Below are positions 63,879 through 64,000 of a stretch of 64,000 nucleotides of DNA, piece after piece. Positions within the stretch are counted from its first letter, which is position 1. Each line of letters starts with the position of its first letter. Origin of the DNA: Mycoplasma_N cavipharyngis (GTDB lineage: Bacteria; Bacillota_I; Bacilli_A; Mycoplasmatales; Mycoplasmoidaceae); NCBI RefSeq assembly GCF_042984175.1, contig NZ_CP155569.1, forward strand, positions 1 through 64,000, given 5' to 3'. A program made the position numbers and the translations under genes. Below the pieces are notes generated by a model. That model did not search any database. It was given only the letters and a program-made list of their open reading frames with translations, and was not told the origin of the DNA.

Positions 63879-64000
63879 TTGAAAAAAAGAATTTTAATCA
63901 AAATTAGTGGTGGCTGTTTACAATCTAGTGATCAAAAAGAATTATTCGATCCTAAAAAATTAGAAAATTTATGTCAGCAAATTAAAATCATTGCTCAAAA
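63879..64000 (+). CDS. pyrH: Uridylate kinase PyrH (5' part)
   Basis: The frame opens at TTG 63879 after AAGAAAGT and continues past the window edge. The start KKRILIKISGGCLQSSDQKE matches the N-terminal K-R-x-L-L-K-L-S-G strand-loop of bacterial UMP kinases, and LENLCQQIKIIAQ the following helix (L-x-x-x-x-x-x-I-K-x). It phosphorylates UMP to UDP. The place behind tsf supports the call. Confidence 0.85.
   Translation, partial: MKKRILIKISGGCLQSSDQKELFDPKKLENLCQQIKIIAQ

Overview
The window is from a wall-less, AT-rich mollicute that reads TGA as tryptophan. Nearly every core protein (DnaA, GyrB, FruA, ThrRS, AsnRS, Pth, GapN) is interrupted by TGA codons where the family has Trp, so all gene ends below use translation table 4. 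The gene set (fructose PTS, GapN, no cell-wall genes) and the large surface proteins fit a Mycoplasma sensu lato. I cannot fix the species from sequence alone.

Layout. 22-13446 is the replication-origin region on the + strand: dnaA, an oriC with two opposed DnaA boxes, a small Arg-rich membrane peptide, dnaN, an amino-acid permease, an S4-domain protein, gyrB, gyrA and the fructose operon fruA-fruK. A tRNA with anticodon UAU (Ile, AUA) follows. 13727-20675 holds gapN, three tandem DHH phosphoesterases, a MATE exporter, ptsH and rpsO. 20791-28126 is a tightly packed minus-strand operon with touching or overlapping genes: hypothetical, nusB, rsmE, membrane protein, rpiB, asnS, thrS, HAD-like protein. 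28384-32110 holds an EzrA-like coiled-coil protein, rpsB, tRNA-Arg(UCU) and pth. 32091-38233 carries a signal-peptide surface protein whose C-terminal anchor is out of frame, and a large helicase-family protein that has lost its Walker A motif. 38360-41136 is the rpmF transcript, with a leader terminator, followed by a small membrane protein, a thioredoxin-like protein and two membrane proteins.

The accessory part is 41365-59083. It begins with a 5.4 kb, visibly GC-richer, leucine-rich-repeat surface protein that lacks its N-terminus. A degenerate stretch follows, then a duplicated pair of unknown proteins flanked by a 49-bp repeat. The rest is a graveyard of defence genes, all on the minus strand: a SIR2-domain gene, a DUF262/DUF1524 (GmrSD-like) restriction gene, a truncated Mrr-nuclease/helicase copy with a broken Walker A, and a complete-length single-chain (type ISP) restriction-modification gene. 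All except the truncated copy carry frameshifts. The surrounding core genes are open, so this looks like real decay rather than poor sequence.

59195-64000 returns to core genes: trmD, a RimI-like acetyltransferase, a YitT-type membrane protein, rplS, rpsP, tsf and the start of pyrH.
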